DNA of 64,000 nucleotides from Punica granatum (taxonomy: Eukaryota > Streptophyta > Magnoliopsida > Myrtales > Lythraceae): contig NC_045131.1 of the NCBI RefSeq assembly GCF_007655135.1, positions 28,504,001 to 28,568,000 on the forward strand. The letters run 5' to 3'. The first letter of the stretch is position 1. Each line of letters opens with the position of its first letter. The translations under genes were made by a program, and so were the position numbers. This document shows positions 46,372 to 58,239 of the stretch, in pieces. Under the pieces are notes generated by a model, which saw only the letters and a list, made by a program, of their open reading frames with translations, ran no database searches and had not been told where the DNA came from.

Positions 46372-46694
46372 TGTTACGACCCAAAATTTCAGCTGAATTT
46401 CTCCTATATTTCCTCAATATCCATTATCACGTAACTATTCACATAAAATTGGCTTTCCATAGACTCCCAATAATATATAACCAATCCAGCAACCTCTAAT
46501 ATAAATATACATCTCAAAATAGATTTTATTTTCTCAATCACATCACTAAACCAAACTAAACAAAAATTTCAAGTCATAATTTATTTAATACATTCTATAC
46601 AAAAAGAATACTTATCAAATAACTAAGGTCCCTACCTAGTCCTCCGAGCTAATCCCCGATATCGAAAGAGCTCTCCTATACTGCTAGTCTAGCT
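46372..46694 (+). other. Centre of the inverted repeat, starts with an LTR-like TGTTACGACCC end
   Basis: 'tgttacgacccaaaatttc' at 46372 looks like the 5' end of a gypsy-type LTR. A similar 'tgtcacgaccccaaatttc' occurs at 49799. No PBS or matching second LTR is seen, so it may be a solo or broken LTR. No coding sequence. Confidence 0.45.
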
Positions 46695-46980
46695 CTTAAC
46701 TCATATGAAAAATATATGCAGAGTGTGAGCTGCATCTCAGTGAGCACTATATTCCAAAGCAAAATGACTTATTATTATATAAATATTTAATTGCAAATAA
46801 CCAAATATTCAAATAAACAATACAACTACATCAAATCCCACTATCAGTTCACCCGCACGCATACACAATATATATAGATACAAATATTCAATGTAGTAAC
46901 TAAATTTAAGTTCTACTAATAAATATACCCAACGCTTCCAATCATCTCTTTAATATCCAATATCACATAAACATCAAATA
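46695..46980 (-). repeat. Right arm of the long imperfect inverted repeat
   Basis: Pairs with 46003-46345. It ends some 20 bp before the breakpoint of the duplicated kinase block at 46999, so the inverted repeat may have been involved in that rearrangement. Confidence 0.75.
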
Positions 46981-46998
46981 TCTATTCATTAGCGTTCC

Positions 46999-48888
46999 AC
47001 AGAAACTTTCTAATAGCGGACAGGACTTATATGTGCGGGTTGATGCGGCCACTTTAGGTACTTATGAAGTAACATAAACTTTCTTGTCCTTTCATTATAT
47101 TAATAGCTTGGGATCTTTCTGATAAAAATCTCAAGAAGTGCACATAATCAAGCCATTTGCCCTTAATTATACAATTATACTTTCAAATGGCCAGCTCGTT
47201 TGGCGAAGAAGAAAGGATCTACTGGGAAGTGGTTAATCGGCGTAACCGTAGTAGATGGTGTGATTCTGGGGTTGATGTTCGTATTGTTTATAATGAAGAA
47301 AACGCAACGTAAGTGAGTTGAATTCTTTGCTTCTTTGTGTGAAAAATTATCTGAGACGGATAAGCTACCCGTACTTGAAACTTGCTGTTCTGTTTATTCA
47401 ATTGAACTGTGTTTTAAAATCAGGGAGAACAAGGCCTCTTGCTACCCCAAGGACTGCACATTTCGAGGATCAATCACAGAATATGCAGGACCTCGAATAT
47501 GACAGCAAAAAATCAGATTTGCCATTATTTGATCTAAGCACCATAGCCACTGCCACAAACAATTTTTCTTTCATCAACAAGCTCGGACAAGGTGGATTTG
47601 GTTCTGTTTATAAGGTATTTCTGTTCATCTTAAAATTCTAAATTTCATTACAAATCTTTTTACCTGAACAGAATGCTGAGTTTAATTTAATTTGCAGGGA
47701 GTACTTGATGATGGAAAGGAAATAGCGGTTAAGAGATTGTCGAAATCCTCTGGACAAGGAATCAGAGAGTTCAGGAACGAGGTCACATTGATTGCTAAGC
47801 TGCAGCGCAGGAATCTTGTGAAAATCCTAGGCTGCTGTATCCAAGAAGACGAGAAAATGTTGATTTATGAATACCTGCCAAATAAAAGCTTGGACTCATT
47901 TCTTTTCGGTAAATCCTCTTCCTAGTTATTTCTATTATATATATATATATATATATATATGTATTTTTATATACATAATTCCAGGAAGCGTTTTGGTTGA
48001 TCTATAGATGAAAGGAAGAGGCTTTTGCTCGATTGGAGAAAACGCTTTGAGATTGCTTCTGGAATAGCTCGAGGGATCTTGTACTTACATCAGGATTCAA
48101 GGTTCAGGATCATCCACCGGGATCTGAAAACAAGCAATTTGCTCGACACTTCAATGAACCCAAAAATCTCCGATTTTGGCATGGCTAGGATATGCGGAGG
48201 GGACCAGATCGAAGGGAATATTAGACGAGTTGTAGGGACATAGTAAGTATCTTTGACGCGTTGACAAGAAGAATTTTGTAACCACTCTACATATAAACTA
48301 TTCATTGTGCTGCCACAGTGGTTACATGACACCGGAGTACGCGATGGAGGGGTTGTTTTCTATAAAATCTGATGTGTACAGTTTTGGAGTCGTGCTATTG
48401 GAGATCATTTCTGGGAAAAGAAACAGCAGCTTCCATCAGGAGAATCCGTCTTGCAACCTAGTTGGCCTTGTAAGGGAGCCATTGTACCAACTCACCTCAA
48501 TTGGCATTGGACTAGAGTCAGCCATAATTGTTCCTCCTTTAAATTCCATGCTAGATCACTAAAAAGTATTACATTGTTACAGGTATGGGAGTTGTGGAAA
48601 AAGGGATCATCCTTGGACATTGTCGACCCATCAATGGGCAATATGTATCCCGACTGCAAGGTTCTGAGATGCATCCATATCGGGTTGCTCTGCGTGCAAG
48701 AATTTGCCATGGATAGGCCTACCATGTCAGCAGCTGTGTTCATGTTAGGTACCAACGTGAGCCTTCCTTCCCCGAAGCAGCCTGCTTTCGCTTTCAAGAG
48801 AATAGAGGGCAGATCCGACATCCCTGCCTCTGGTGAAAAGGCCAACTCAGTAAACGACATGTCCCTTACTGTTGTCGAAGCCCGTTAA
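46999..48888 (+). pseudogene. 5'-truncated duplicate of the S-domain receptor kinase (TM and kinase only)
   Basis: The copy begins inside the end of the extracellular exon (about 46999-47057). It keeps exons 47195-47308 (transmembrane), 47424-47614, 47698-47908, 48008-48242, 48319-48469 and 48583-48888, all with GT-AG borders. Signal peptide, lectin, SLG and PAN domains are absent and no new start codon is obvious. The kinase frame is uninterrupted: '[10 protein letters not shown]', 'AVKRL', 'HRDLKTSN', 'DFGMAR', '[10 protein letters not shown]'. One in-frame 3-bp loss changes 'SNVLLD' to 'SNLLD' next to the catalytic loop. With a promoter it could give a membrane-anchored kinase without receptor domain, but upstream is only repeat DNA. 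I call it a pseudogene with moderate confidence. Confidence 0.8.
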
Positions 48889-49231
48889 ACAAAATGTCCT
48901 TTTAGAAATGGTACATTAAGCAAATTTATCTAGAATCTCTTGTTGTGAGAAGATGCCAATTTGAGATATATCTCATGCCATTTGGCTATGCTTGAAGAGC
49001 TGGGTTTGAAACTTGAAGACTCAAACCATTAATTAAGAGGATACTGCTTTCAGGTGTCTGATTAATCGGGTTTTGGACTAATGATATCTCTACAACTGCA
49101 AATTCCCACACTCCCTTGATTCTTGATCTTGTCACTGCTATCCAAGGTATTAGTATATCGAGCAAGTGGTAATTAAAGCCCTCAATCATTGTAAATCATC
49201 TATCAACAGAAATTTATTTTGCATGGTCAAG
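48889..49231 (+). other. 3' flank of the duplicated kinase
   Basis: Collinear with 43591-43847 apart from about 80 additional bases near 48970-49050. No separate gene is recognised. Confidence 0.55.
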
Positions 49232-49470
49232 AAGCTTGGGTTAGAAGAGTTCATGGAGGAACTAGGCAAAGGATTTTGCCTACTGATGGACTAGGACAAG
49301 AAGGTGATCACATTCAAGAGCCTAAAAACCTAGCGAATGAGCAACAAGGATGTGAGGTCGATGCTCGGGAAGGAGTTTCGGACAAAGATGGGGCTTGGAG
49401 CGAGAGGAAGTTTCGCATTTTTATGTTCGGAGTTGATGAAAGGTTCAGAAGGAATTGGCAGAAGAAGCCA
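49232..49470 (+). pseudogene. EF-hand protein relic (PBP1/KIC-like), copy 2
   Basis: Same family words as copy 1: 'GLEEFMEELGKGFCLLMD', a TAG in the same place, 'DKKVITFKSLK'. In another phase it reads 'EGVSDKDGAWSERKFRIFMF', which follows an EF-hand loop and exiting helix better than copy 1. The shared TAG shows that the gene was already broken before the duplication. Later indels ('KNLANEQQ' region) are specific to this copy. Confidence 0.6.
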
Positions 49471-49796
49471 TTTATATTGACAATGTCCAAGTTCCCCAAA
49501 TCTACTTCATCATTTTGCCGGAATCCCTTTCCTTTTTCCCCTACTGGAATTAATTCTGATGTTGGTTCATGAACGTATGTACCTTGCATTATATTGTTGA
49601 AATATGTTGTCCTACATCAAAAAATTGAAAAAGAAACCACAAGCTTATATGATGATTGGATCCAACAATCTATTAGCTTAAACTTTGGGTTGGAGATAGC
49701 CCTAGTCGTGTGAGACCTGGCAAACGCACATGGATACAGTTATACATAGAGATATAGTATGCATATATTTATTGATGGTATTCACATACAAACATA
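49471..49796. other. End of the duplicated block
   Basis: Matches about 44089-44415 to the words 'gatggtattcacata'. It is followed by 'tgtcacgaccccaaat' and then array-element DNA. No gene seen. Confidence 0.6.
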
Positions 49797-51030
49797 CTGT
49801 CACGACCCCAAATTTCAGTTAATTGATGTTTAATGGAATAAATCAATCTTGTTTGATTGTAAAATAGTGAACTACTTTTAAATTATTTTATATTATATGT
49901 CATTAATACCCCATAACTTTTGCATTTCAACGTTTGACTCCAAATATATCAATTATATATATATAAAAAAAAAGGAAGTACAAAAAAAGAGAACCGATCT
50001 GAAACGAAGGAGGAGGGGCCTCTAGTAGTGCCGTCGCCGGCCACCACCTCCACAGAGGAGATTGCCGATTGGGCCGCGGGGGAGGGGGGGGTAGGTGGGG
50101 GAGGAGATCGAAGCTCTGGTAGCGGTTAGAGACGGCGCTACCAGCGCCCAAATCCCATCAACAGCCACTCCTCAAAACTCAATCCTGGCACCGCTGCAAA
50201 TATGAGAAAATAGTGCCCCAACTGAGCGAATAAACCATTAAGTGCTTAATCATTAAGTAGGTCTCCACCTACTTATTAGTCATTTAGTACCTTTTTTATT
50301 AAGTCTAACAAATCCAAGTCTTTGTTTTTTTGTTTTTTGTTTTGTTTACCAAAGAAGTTAAATCTCATTAAGTGTTAAATCGTTAATTTCAGCATTTTTT
50401 CGTGTTATCAAACTCACGCTTATTCATAATTTCTCCACTTTCCCTCTCTATTTCTTTTTCCATCTGACTGTTGACTTGTCTTGCCGTTGCCTCGTACAGT
50501 TTGATTGAAAGAATCTCTGTTTTCTCTGGCAAAGTCATGAGCTTCGGAACGAATCACCACCACAAAAAGACAGATATGTGCTATTAGTGTCGATGAACTT
50601 TCGTGAGCGAGATATAACATGAACACCAATCATAACGCATTAGATTGGCCAAGAAATTAATTCTGAGGCAAAACAGTTGAGTTAACAATTCTGTTGACCG
50701 GAGCATGCCTTGATATACGGGCATATTCAAAAATCAATCTTTAATACAAAAACACAGGCGGCTCTATTCAAAAGGGATTCAACATAGTCCACGCATTTTT
50801 CCCTGTATTGAATTTTCTACATGGTCCCATCCATTTGCCTAATCCATCAATTTCCCTCCAACACAAACATCCGACCGCAAGAGCATGTACAATGGCCAGT
50901 TCCAATTTCCAAATTCGGGACCCAAATGACTCTCCACTCCAGTTGGTCCCTCATGATTTTCATGCGGGAACCATGCCTTATTTTAAAGAAAAAAAAATTA
51001 TAAAGAGCAGTTGGCTTCTGGTGCCAATGG
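49797..51030. repeat. Single-unit copy of the array element, complete tail
   Basis: One head-body-tail copy. The body matches an array unit ('cacagaggagattgccgatt' at 50051, 'taagtaggtctccacctac', the 50420-50629 minus-strand frame related to the 60-codon ORF). It then runs through the tail to 'gtgccaatgg' at 51030. The 35-bp palindrome is missing at its left end ('aaatttcag' runs straight into 'ttaattgatg'). An LTR begins at 51031. It shows the likely ancestral, non-amplified form. Confidence 0.85.
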
Positions 51031-53377
51031 TGTCAGCACCCAATTTTGATCCACCGGCTTCAGAGGGGCAAAATCGTCGTTTTTGCCACCCGTGAGGGAA
51101 GTATTTCCAATTAATTACCCGAGTATTCATGACTTTTCGGAGATAGCACATTTTCCTAATCTAGCACCAATTTTATGATTTTTCAAAAAATAATACTATT
51201 TGGAACGTTTTTTAAATTTCGCGTACATCGACGTCAATTTTCAAAATCCGAGATAAAATTTGAGGTTTGAAAATAATTTTATTGCATAATATTGATCAGC
51301 GAATTTTTCTGAGCACGATGGCGGTCTCGAATTATTTTTTTCGACGTTCGATTAAGAAGAGAGGAATTGTCAATTTTTACGCGCGTCGAATTCGAAAAAA
51401 AAAAGATCAAAACCGGTCAGAAGTCAGACTGCTCACTTCTAACCATGGCTTTCCCTTCTTTCTCCATGTTTCCCCCTAGCCTTCGTCCTTCTTCTTCTTC
51501 TTCTTCTTCTTCTGACTTCTTTCTTTTTTCTTTTTTTCCTTTCCGTTCCAGCTGCTCCTCTGTACCAGCCGAAGCCCGCCGCAACCTGCAGCGCTGCTCC
51601 TCTGCCCGAGACCGGCTCCTCCTGTCACCTCCCTCTCAGCTACGTTTCTTCCTCTGCACACGCTAACTTCGGCTCGCACGGCGACGATCGAACCGGCTCG
51701 GCCCCTCCTCGAAAATCCGTAGCTCGGCTCTCGTTTTAAAAATCGACAGCTCGATTGCGGCTCACTCACTCTCTCTCTGGATTTTTCGGAACAAAACCCG
51801 AGGCTCTGGACTTGGAAGGGGGACGACGAAGAAACCCCGGACAGCTCACGAATTCTCTCGAAAAAAAACCGGAGCTCGCTCTCGTGCGGAACCCTCAGCT
51901 CGCCTACGGCCCGACCCCCCAGCTCTCTCACCGAACCCCAGCTCGTTCACGCATTCCCGGCTGGTCACTCGCCCCCTAGCTCCCCCATTTCGCCCTTAGC
52001 TCCTACGCTCACAACTCCCGACACTCTCTCTATCGGCTTGGATTCTCCCATAGCTCAGACGCGGCCCCTTCCCTGGGAGTCAGAAGTCGCCGTGACTCGT
52101 CGCCAGCCGCCACCGGACCTCCCTTCTCCCTCTGTGTTTCGAGTTTAGCTAACTGCGTCGATTTCTTTTTTCGAGTCGCACAGGCGTCACCCATGAGCGG
52201 CCAGAATAGATGCTCGGAGGCCCAGCCCGTGCCTAGGAGCCCAGCCCAGACGCTGCGATCCAGTCCGGCCCACTAGCCGCGGTCCAGTGAGGCCCAACGG
52301 CGGCCGATCGGCCCATTCAGCCCAGCCCTAAATCCAGCGGCCCATTTGGCCCAGTTCGGCCTGTCACAGCCCAGCCCAACTCGCCCAAAGTTTAATTTTT
52401 TAATTTTTTATTTTACAGAACCATCCCTCAACTTCCCAAACTAGGTAAATCCTCGACTTAGTGGCATGTTTAGGGCTCCATTTTTTAATATTAATGTTTG
52501 CTTGAATGGATATGATGTGAAATGAGCATTATTGGGTCGCGTGGGTGGTCGGATTTGTCACAAACTTGATTTTATGAACTTTCCGAACTTTCAAAATTCG
52601 TACCAAAGGAGTCCTGGGACATTTTCAGTAATTCTTACAGAGTCCTCAATTTTCCAGAATTTTCAAATCAATCCCCGAAACTTTATCCGAATTTTCAAAT
52701 CAATCTCTGCTCTTTTAAAGTCGTTCAAATCAGTCCCTGGACATTTTCTAAAATATCCAACCCTTACCTACTTGGATCCCCGATCGACAACGTATGTGCC
52801 CCGTTTAAATATTTTGTTCCTGTAATTATATGTATACAACGTGATGATGCGTGCTCTTTGCATATTTTTTGCTTCCATGAGTCGGTGTCGTTTTATCGAT
52901 TTCGTTAATATTATGTGTGTGTATGTTTGTATGCGTTTATCATGATCATGGCGGCACCGATTGTGCAAATTTGTATGTTTGTCGTGCTTGACGTGATAAT
53001 GTGCTCTTGATCCGTGTTTAAATGCTTTATTTTCTCGTTTTAATCGAAACCTCACATGAATTGGCTTAATCATGCAAACTCGACCTGAAATTAACTTTTA
53101 AATCCCAAGGTGGTCGGGAATTAGGATTCGCATCGGACGGTCCATCAATGATCGGTTCGACGGTCTGAAACCCACATATTTAGAGCATTTGGCAAAAACA
53201 TTAATTAATTTAATCAATAATTCCACTAACGGAGTAATTGGGACGTTCACGCGATTAATTAAATCACTTGGCCCTAATAATTTTGCACGAATTAGTAATA
53301 AACCGATAACACGCGTCGATAGGTTGCAAACATGCGTTGGTGCCCTTCTCAAAACTTGCAAATTTTATAAAACTCGG
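51031..53377 (+). repeat. 5' LTR of the second element, first segment
   Basis: Starts TGTCAGCACC at 51031 and contains a TTC microsatellite (about 51487-51513), a GC-rich stretch (about 52195-52390) and sequence collinear with the reverse complement of the first element's LTR (52432 to 53060). It is interrupted at 53377 by a solo LTR. ORFs inside (51476-51931, 52532-52825) are by-products. Confidence 0.85.
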
Positions 53378-54364
53378 TGTCAGCACCCCATTTTGGTCCA
53401 CCGGCTCCAACGGGGGACTTCCGACCAAAGCTCGGGACATTATTCACCATTGGGAAACCGGAGGCAAATGGGCGGGCACAGAGTCCTGGATCGCGGAAGA
53501 AAAGCATGGTCCACCGAGGAAGGAGGAGGAGAGCCATCAGAAGAACAGACAAACAAGGAATCCCGAAAACGACGGAGCTGGCACTGTGGCACTATTCATC
53601 ACCGAATCACTGAAGCACCGAAAGGTGCCCAATATGGGACTCTAAAAATCCCTCTTAGTGCCAAAGTGACCAACGACACGTCCGGGCGCATTCCCGGGGC
53701 ATGCCACATAAGCTGGGACACCCCGATCTCTCACGGACGCCTTTTCTGACAGAGCTCTCGGGGCCCGCTCCACTAACAAGCAAACGGCCCCCTAAAACGG
53801 GCCTACAAGCACCCAGGGACCATCAAGGCCATGGGACAAGCTTCAGACGACCATTCGAAACTCTACAGGGCTCCCCGATGGACGTTTCAGTGGTAGCAAA
53901 CGCCCCCGACGAACCTTCGGGGCACATTCACGGAAAACAGAGACCGCAGCGATTCCCGAACACCTCGAGACATTCAGGGAACACTGAGAAAATCCCAGTC
54001 ACAAGTCCCTAGGCCTCCCCGGGCTAACGGTCCTCGGCCGAGGGTGACGAGCCAACAATCCCCCACAGGGCAGAAGGGTCACCGAAAACGAATGTCAAGG
54101 TGCACAAGGAGCAATCGGGGACCGAAGGGCACTAAACTCCACTCCGAACATCCAAACAGGGCAAAACCGACTCTCGGGGCGCCGAGTCGCCCGAACGTTC
54201 GTTCACACGACGTATGGCGATATTAGGCTCATTCAAATCCTCGTCGTTCAAGCATTCCAAATCTATAAATTAATCGGACATCAGAGATCGGGCGCGCGTT
54301 CAATCAAGTCTCGAGCTTTTCCCGGCTTTTCTCTTAGTCAAATGGGACGCACAGCTTAGCCAAG

Positions 54365-54460
54365 CCAAGCCTCCAAGCCGCGGCTCAACCCCAAGCCACG
54401 GCTCAACCCCAAGCCACGGCTCAATCCCTAAGCCATGGCTCAATTCGATGGCTCAAACTC
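54365..54460 (+). repeat. ~19-bp tandem repeat in the solo LTR
   Basis: About five copies of 'ccccaagccacggctcaa', with decay toward both ends. Confidence 0.85.
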
Positions 54461-54669
54461 AAGAAGCTCCCTCCACCACACAAATTCAAATATCTCTTAC
54501 ACCTTCTTACACATATCTCCCATCCATTACTTCCCATCACTTCTCCTCTTGCTTCCCCCACACTCTAAGTGACATTTCCCCATCCTAACCCCTCTTCAAA
54601 AATTCGGCAGCCCCATAAACCCCCCCAAAATCACACTTAATTTCACTAATTTTGCATCATTAGCCTTCT

Positions 54670-54677
54670 TATATAAG
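54670..54677 (+). promoter_or_regulatory. Possible LTR TATA box
   Basis: 'tatataag' lies about 1.3 kb inside the solo LTR in sense orientation, preceded by AT-rich and CT-rich DNA. It is a plausible core promoter for the element transcript. No start site can be proven from sequence. Confidence 0.4.
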
Positions 54678-57600
54678 CTTCTTGGGTCATTAACTTAATC
54701 ACAACTCAACTTCTATCATCTCTCTAGCTTTCTCACTCTAGGAAACCCTCTCCAAGCCCTCTCAACTTCAGCATTTTTCCAGAAATCGCATAGCCTCACC
54801 TCAGCCCGGTTACAAGGCAAAATTATCCGAAAACTCAACCGTTTTCCGGCGACCGCCACCCAACCTAAGCCAACTTCGACCAAACTTCATATCCCACATG
54901 TATTCGATCTCTCGAGTCCATTTCCGATGTTAGTTTTGCAATTTGAAGCTCCCAGCAGCCCGAACCAGCTCTGTCCAGAACCGGGTTCCGTAGGTGTTTC
55001 CACGGCTTCCCGGGCTTCCCGGACATTTCCACTACCTCACGACTATGGCGAGTCGTGCCATCATTTCCTAGGGGTTCCTCATGACCCTCACTCTCCCCTG
55101 TGACAAGGTGGTCGCATGCCGAGAGCCGCTTAACCGCGCACCACCGCCGTTTCTCTCTTTTCTCCCTTCACAGATTTTTTCCAGTTTTTACCGGTTTTCT
55201 TTGCATCTCTCAGGAAAATCGACATATCTAATCTACACGAAACCACTGCAGGCATGATCCTCAATCAGTTAGGAGTCCAATGCCACTGATCTTGCACCAA
55301 AAGGCCACCGGGACCCGTAGAGTCGTTTCTTCATCGGGTGCCAGTCGGGTTTGTCCCTCTGGTCGTCTTTTCTAACCCGAACTTCGCAGGAACGCACAGA
55401 AAATCTACGCATACTCTCCTTCCGAAACCACCACAGGCGCGATCCTTAGTCTCTTAGGAATCCAACGCAACTGGCCCCGCGCGAAAATTCCATCCCAATC
55501 AACCGGTACAGCCCCGACAAGCCGGACTGCCAGTCGGGTCTGTCGCCGACCCGACTTCACTGACTCGGGTCTGTTCGTTCCAGGGGGCAGAATCGACTTC
55601 CCGAAGCCGTTTTTCCTACTTTCCTCGACTTTTCCTGCATCCCGGGGATAGGTATAATCATTCCCGACTTAGAAAAGTTAGGACTTTTACGTTTTCTTTG
55701 CGTTTGTGGGGAGATAAGGAGGTCCATGACCGATTCGCATGCAAGTTCATGTTTTTATGTGTCTTTTACATCGTATTATGCATGTATTCATCGTATATAG
55801 TGCTAGCATGTCGGGAAATAGTTTGAATTGGAGTCGAGGAGACCTCGTTGGCTCGAGCAAGCCAAAGGAACCTCTCGGCCTCACCCAAAGGGAGGTGGCC
55901 GAGAGCCCCTTTTGGCTTCCTCGGGCCATGGATGGCCTCCTTTCCCTGACTCAAGTCGTTTCCCGAATTTTTACATTTTTCGCTTTCCATGAGTCGGTGC
56001 CGTTTTATCGATTCCTCTAAATATCGTGTTTGTGCTTGTTTGTATGCTTAATTGCGTTCCTAATATCATTGCGGCACCGGCTATGTAAAAAATGTACGTT
56101 ATTATCGTGTTTGATGTTTTATGCATGCAAGAAACGGTCAAAACCGATTCTTGGAATTGATTGTAATCACAATTTTCATTTAATCGTTGGTTTCATGTTA
56201 ATTCATATGCTAGATACATTAATATCGAACAATCATCTCATTGATCCATAACAATTGAGGTTTGAGGTCTCAATCATTAAACCAATCCCACAAACGGGTC
56301 AAACGGGACGTATCATTCGGCTAATTAAAACACTTGGACTAAACAATTGGGCAAATTGATTATTAATTCATAAACGCATCGATGATTTACGGAACGGCGA
56401 GAATGCCCTTTTCCATTAAAAGCTCACAATTTCAAAACACCGAGACACGTAACACTAATAGAATAGACGTCTAACGAGTACTCGCGTGCTATGACTCGAG
56501 TCCGGGCCCGATTTGATGCGGCTCGAGTCAAGACGCGCGAGTCCTTCTTGGACTTTTTTGTGTGACGCGATCTCCAATTTATACACGAACATTGCAATTT
56601 TATCATCCAAGGGCATAATCGTCATTCCGTGATTCACCGATACCCTAGGCGTTAGGGAGTTGGAAACACTTCGATCTATGAAAGAAAAGGGCAACCCGTT
56701 CGGGTGCGAGTTTCATTCGCACGGCCCATTCCGTTGACTTTGGTGTTTCTATCTTTCTATCGTAGATTCGGTGGTGAACATTTTATTTCAGTTACAAAAC
56801 ACGAAAAACCAGATTAATCATGCATTTGCCTTAATCAAACATTAGATAATGGATAAGCGGAATGATAGATTCCAACCTAGAGTCAAAACACGAGTTTGGC
56901 TAATTCGGTGAAACCGCACTGTCACCTCACTGAATAAGAGTCTTAAAACAAACACATACATGTAATTGGCTTAGAACCCTATTCTAATCCACCATCTATG
57001 TTTGCCTAGGTTAGATACATTGTTTGCTAATCAACCCCGATTAATAACTGATTAAATCACGTACATTCGGCCTAATACACAACTCGTCTGTATTCACCGA
57101 TACTTATCAGTTGTTGTTTGTATTTCATCAGTTTTATTAGTTTTCTTTTGTTTTATTCTTGCTTTTGCTGATTTGTCGCGATTCGGGCCCGAGCCCATAG
57201 GTTACGTGTTACACGGGGTCCAATGTCCCAAACCACCGAACACGAGGTCCAACGCCTCCTAATTCACCGAGCGCGTGCAACCCGAGTGCGGAATGGGATC
57301 TAGCCTCGATTCACCGTTACACTCCGAACATGGCCTATGTGGAAGGCAATTTGGATTGGGCGTGTGAAACGGATCTAGATATCACCCGGGAGCTCGATCG
57401 GCCCAACGGTTACAGTGGGAATCAACCGATTCTCCTGCAAACCGTTGGATCGATCGGACCCGACCCCCGGCTCCTTGAGACCGCATTGCCTTAATTCACT
57501 TATCGGTTATTCAAAATACACGGTGAGCCGGAGCGGAATAGTGGCCCAATGCAAACTGATCGGGATCCATTTACTTATTCGGTTATACTTTGTAATTGTT

Positions 57601-58239
57601 CGAGAGAACATTGTGAGGATTCTATTTGTATGTTCATTCATCTCCTTGTAAGGATCCCCGATCGGTGAGCAAGAGGTCCGAGTGCTGGATCGGTTAAGTT
57701 GGTCTATCGCCACCAAAGGGTGAGTAAGCTTGGATATTCGTGGTTTCGGTTCACGCAGGGAATCGACCATCACGGTTCGATGAACTATAACGCTAAGATA
57801 GTGAACCGACTCCTCGATGCACAAGCCTACTCATCGTTCGGACTCTTGGCCCAACTTGATCAATTCATCGAATTTACGGTGTCAAAACGAGCGAGTCGAG
57901 CGGAACTCTAAATCACGCGGTAAATAAACAAAATGGCAAGCCTAGCAAGCTAGAGTACCGAAAGGGAGTGCGGGATATAGGCCCGCATGTAATAGAACCC
58001 CCGAATTCGGAATTTCCGGTTCCGTACGACCATTGCCTTAGCATTTAGGTGTACCTCGTAACCCTAGATCCGGGCGACTCAACGGCCCTCGACCTACGGG
58101 TCGTAAACAGTAAGTGGCGACTCATTCTCACGCGTGTCCGTCGCGCATCCCCACGGGAAGGTGGATACTCCCAAGCCGCGTTGCATAGGCTTCGCGCATG
58201 CGTGCCCCGACGAGATGAAATTCGGGTGCGCACACTCGG

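Larger units (their letters stand above)
53378..58234 (+). mobile_element. Nested solo LTR (4857 bp) with 5-bp target duplication
   Basis: Begins TGTCAGCACCCC and ends GGGTGCGCACA. It is flanked on both sides by CTCGG (53373-53377 and 58235-58239), the 5-bp target duplication expected of LTR elements. No internal domain is present, so unequal recombination has removed the body. Outside the duplications the host LTR sequence rejoins ('aaaactcgg' to 'gacacgtgg'), as in the related uninterrupted stretch near 56440. It contains a TATA box and a short tandem repeat. The many ORFs (for example 53189-53749, 53701-54012) have no family features. Confidence 0.92.

Noticed and set aside
51367..51931. 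Ser-rich and Arg-rich ORFs in the second element's LTR
   Set aside because: Low-complexity translation of a TTC microsatellite and CT-rich DNA.
53189..54012. ORFs of 186 and 103 codons as host genes
   Set aside because: They cross the border of, or lie within, the solo LTR and have no recognisable domain.
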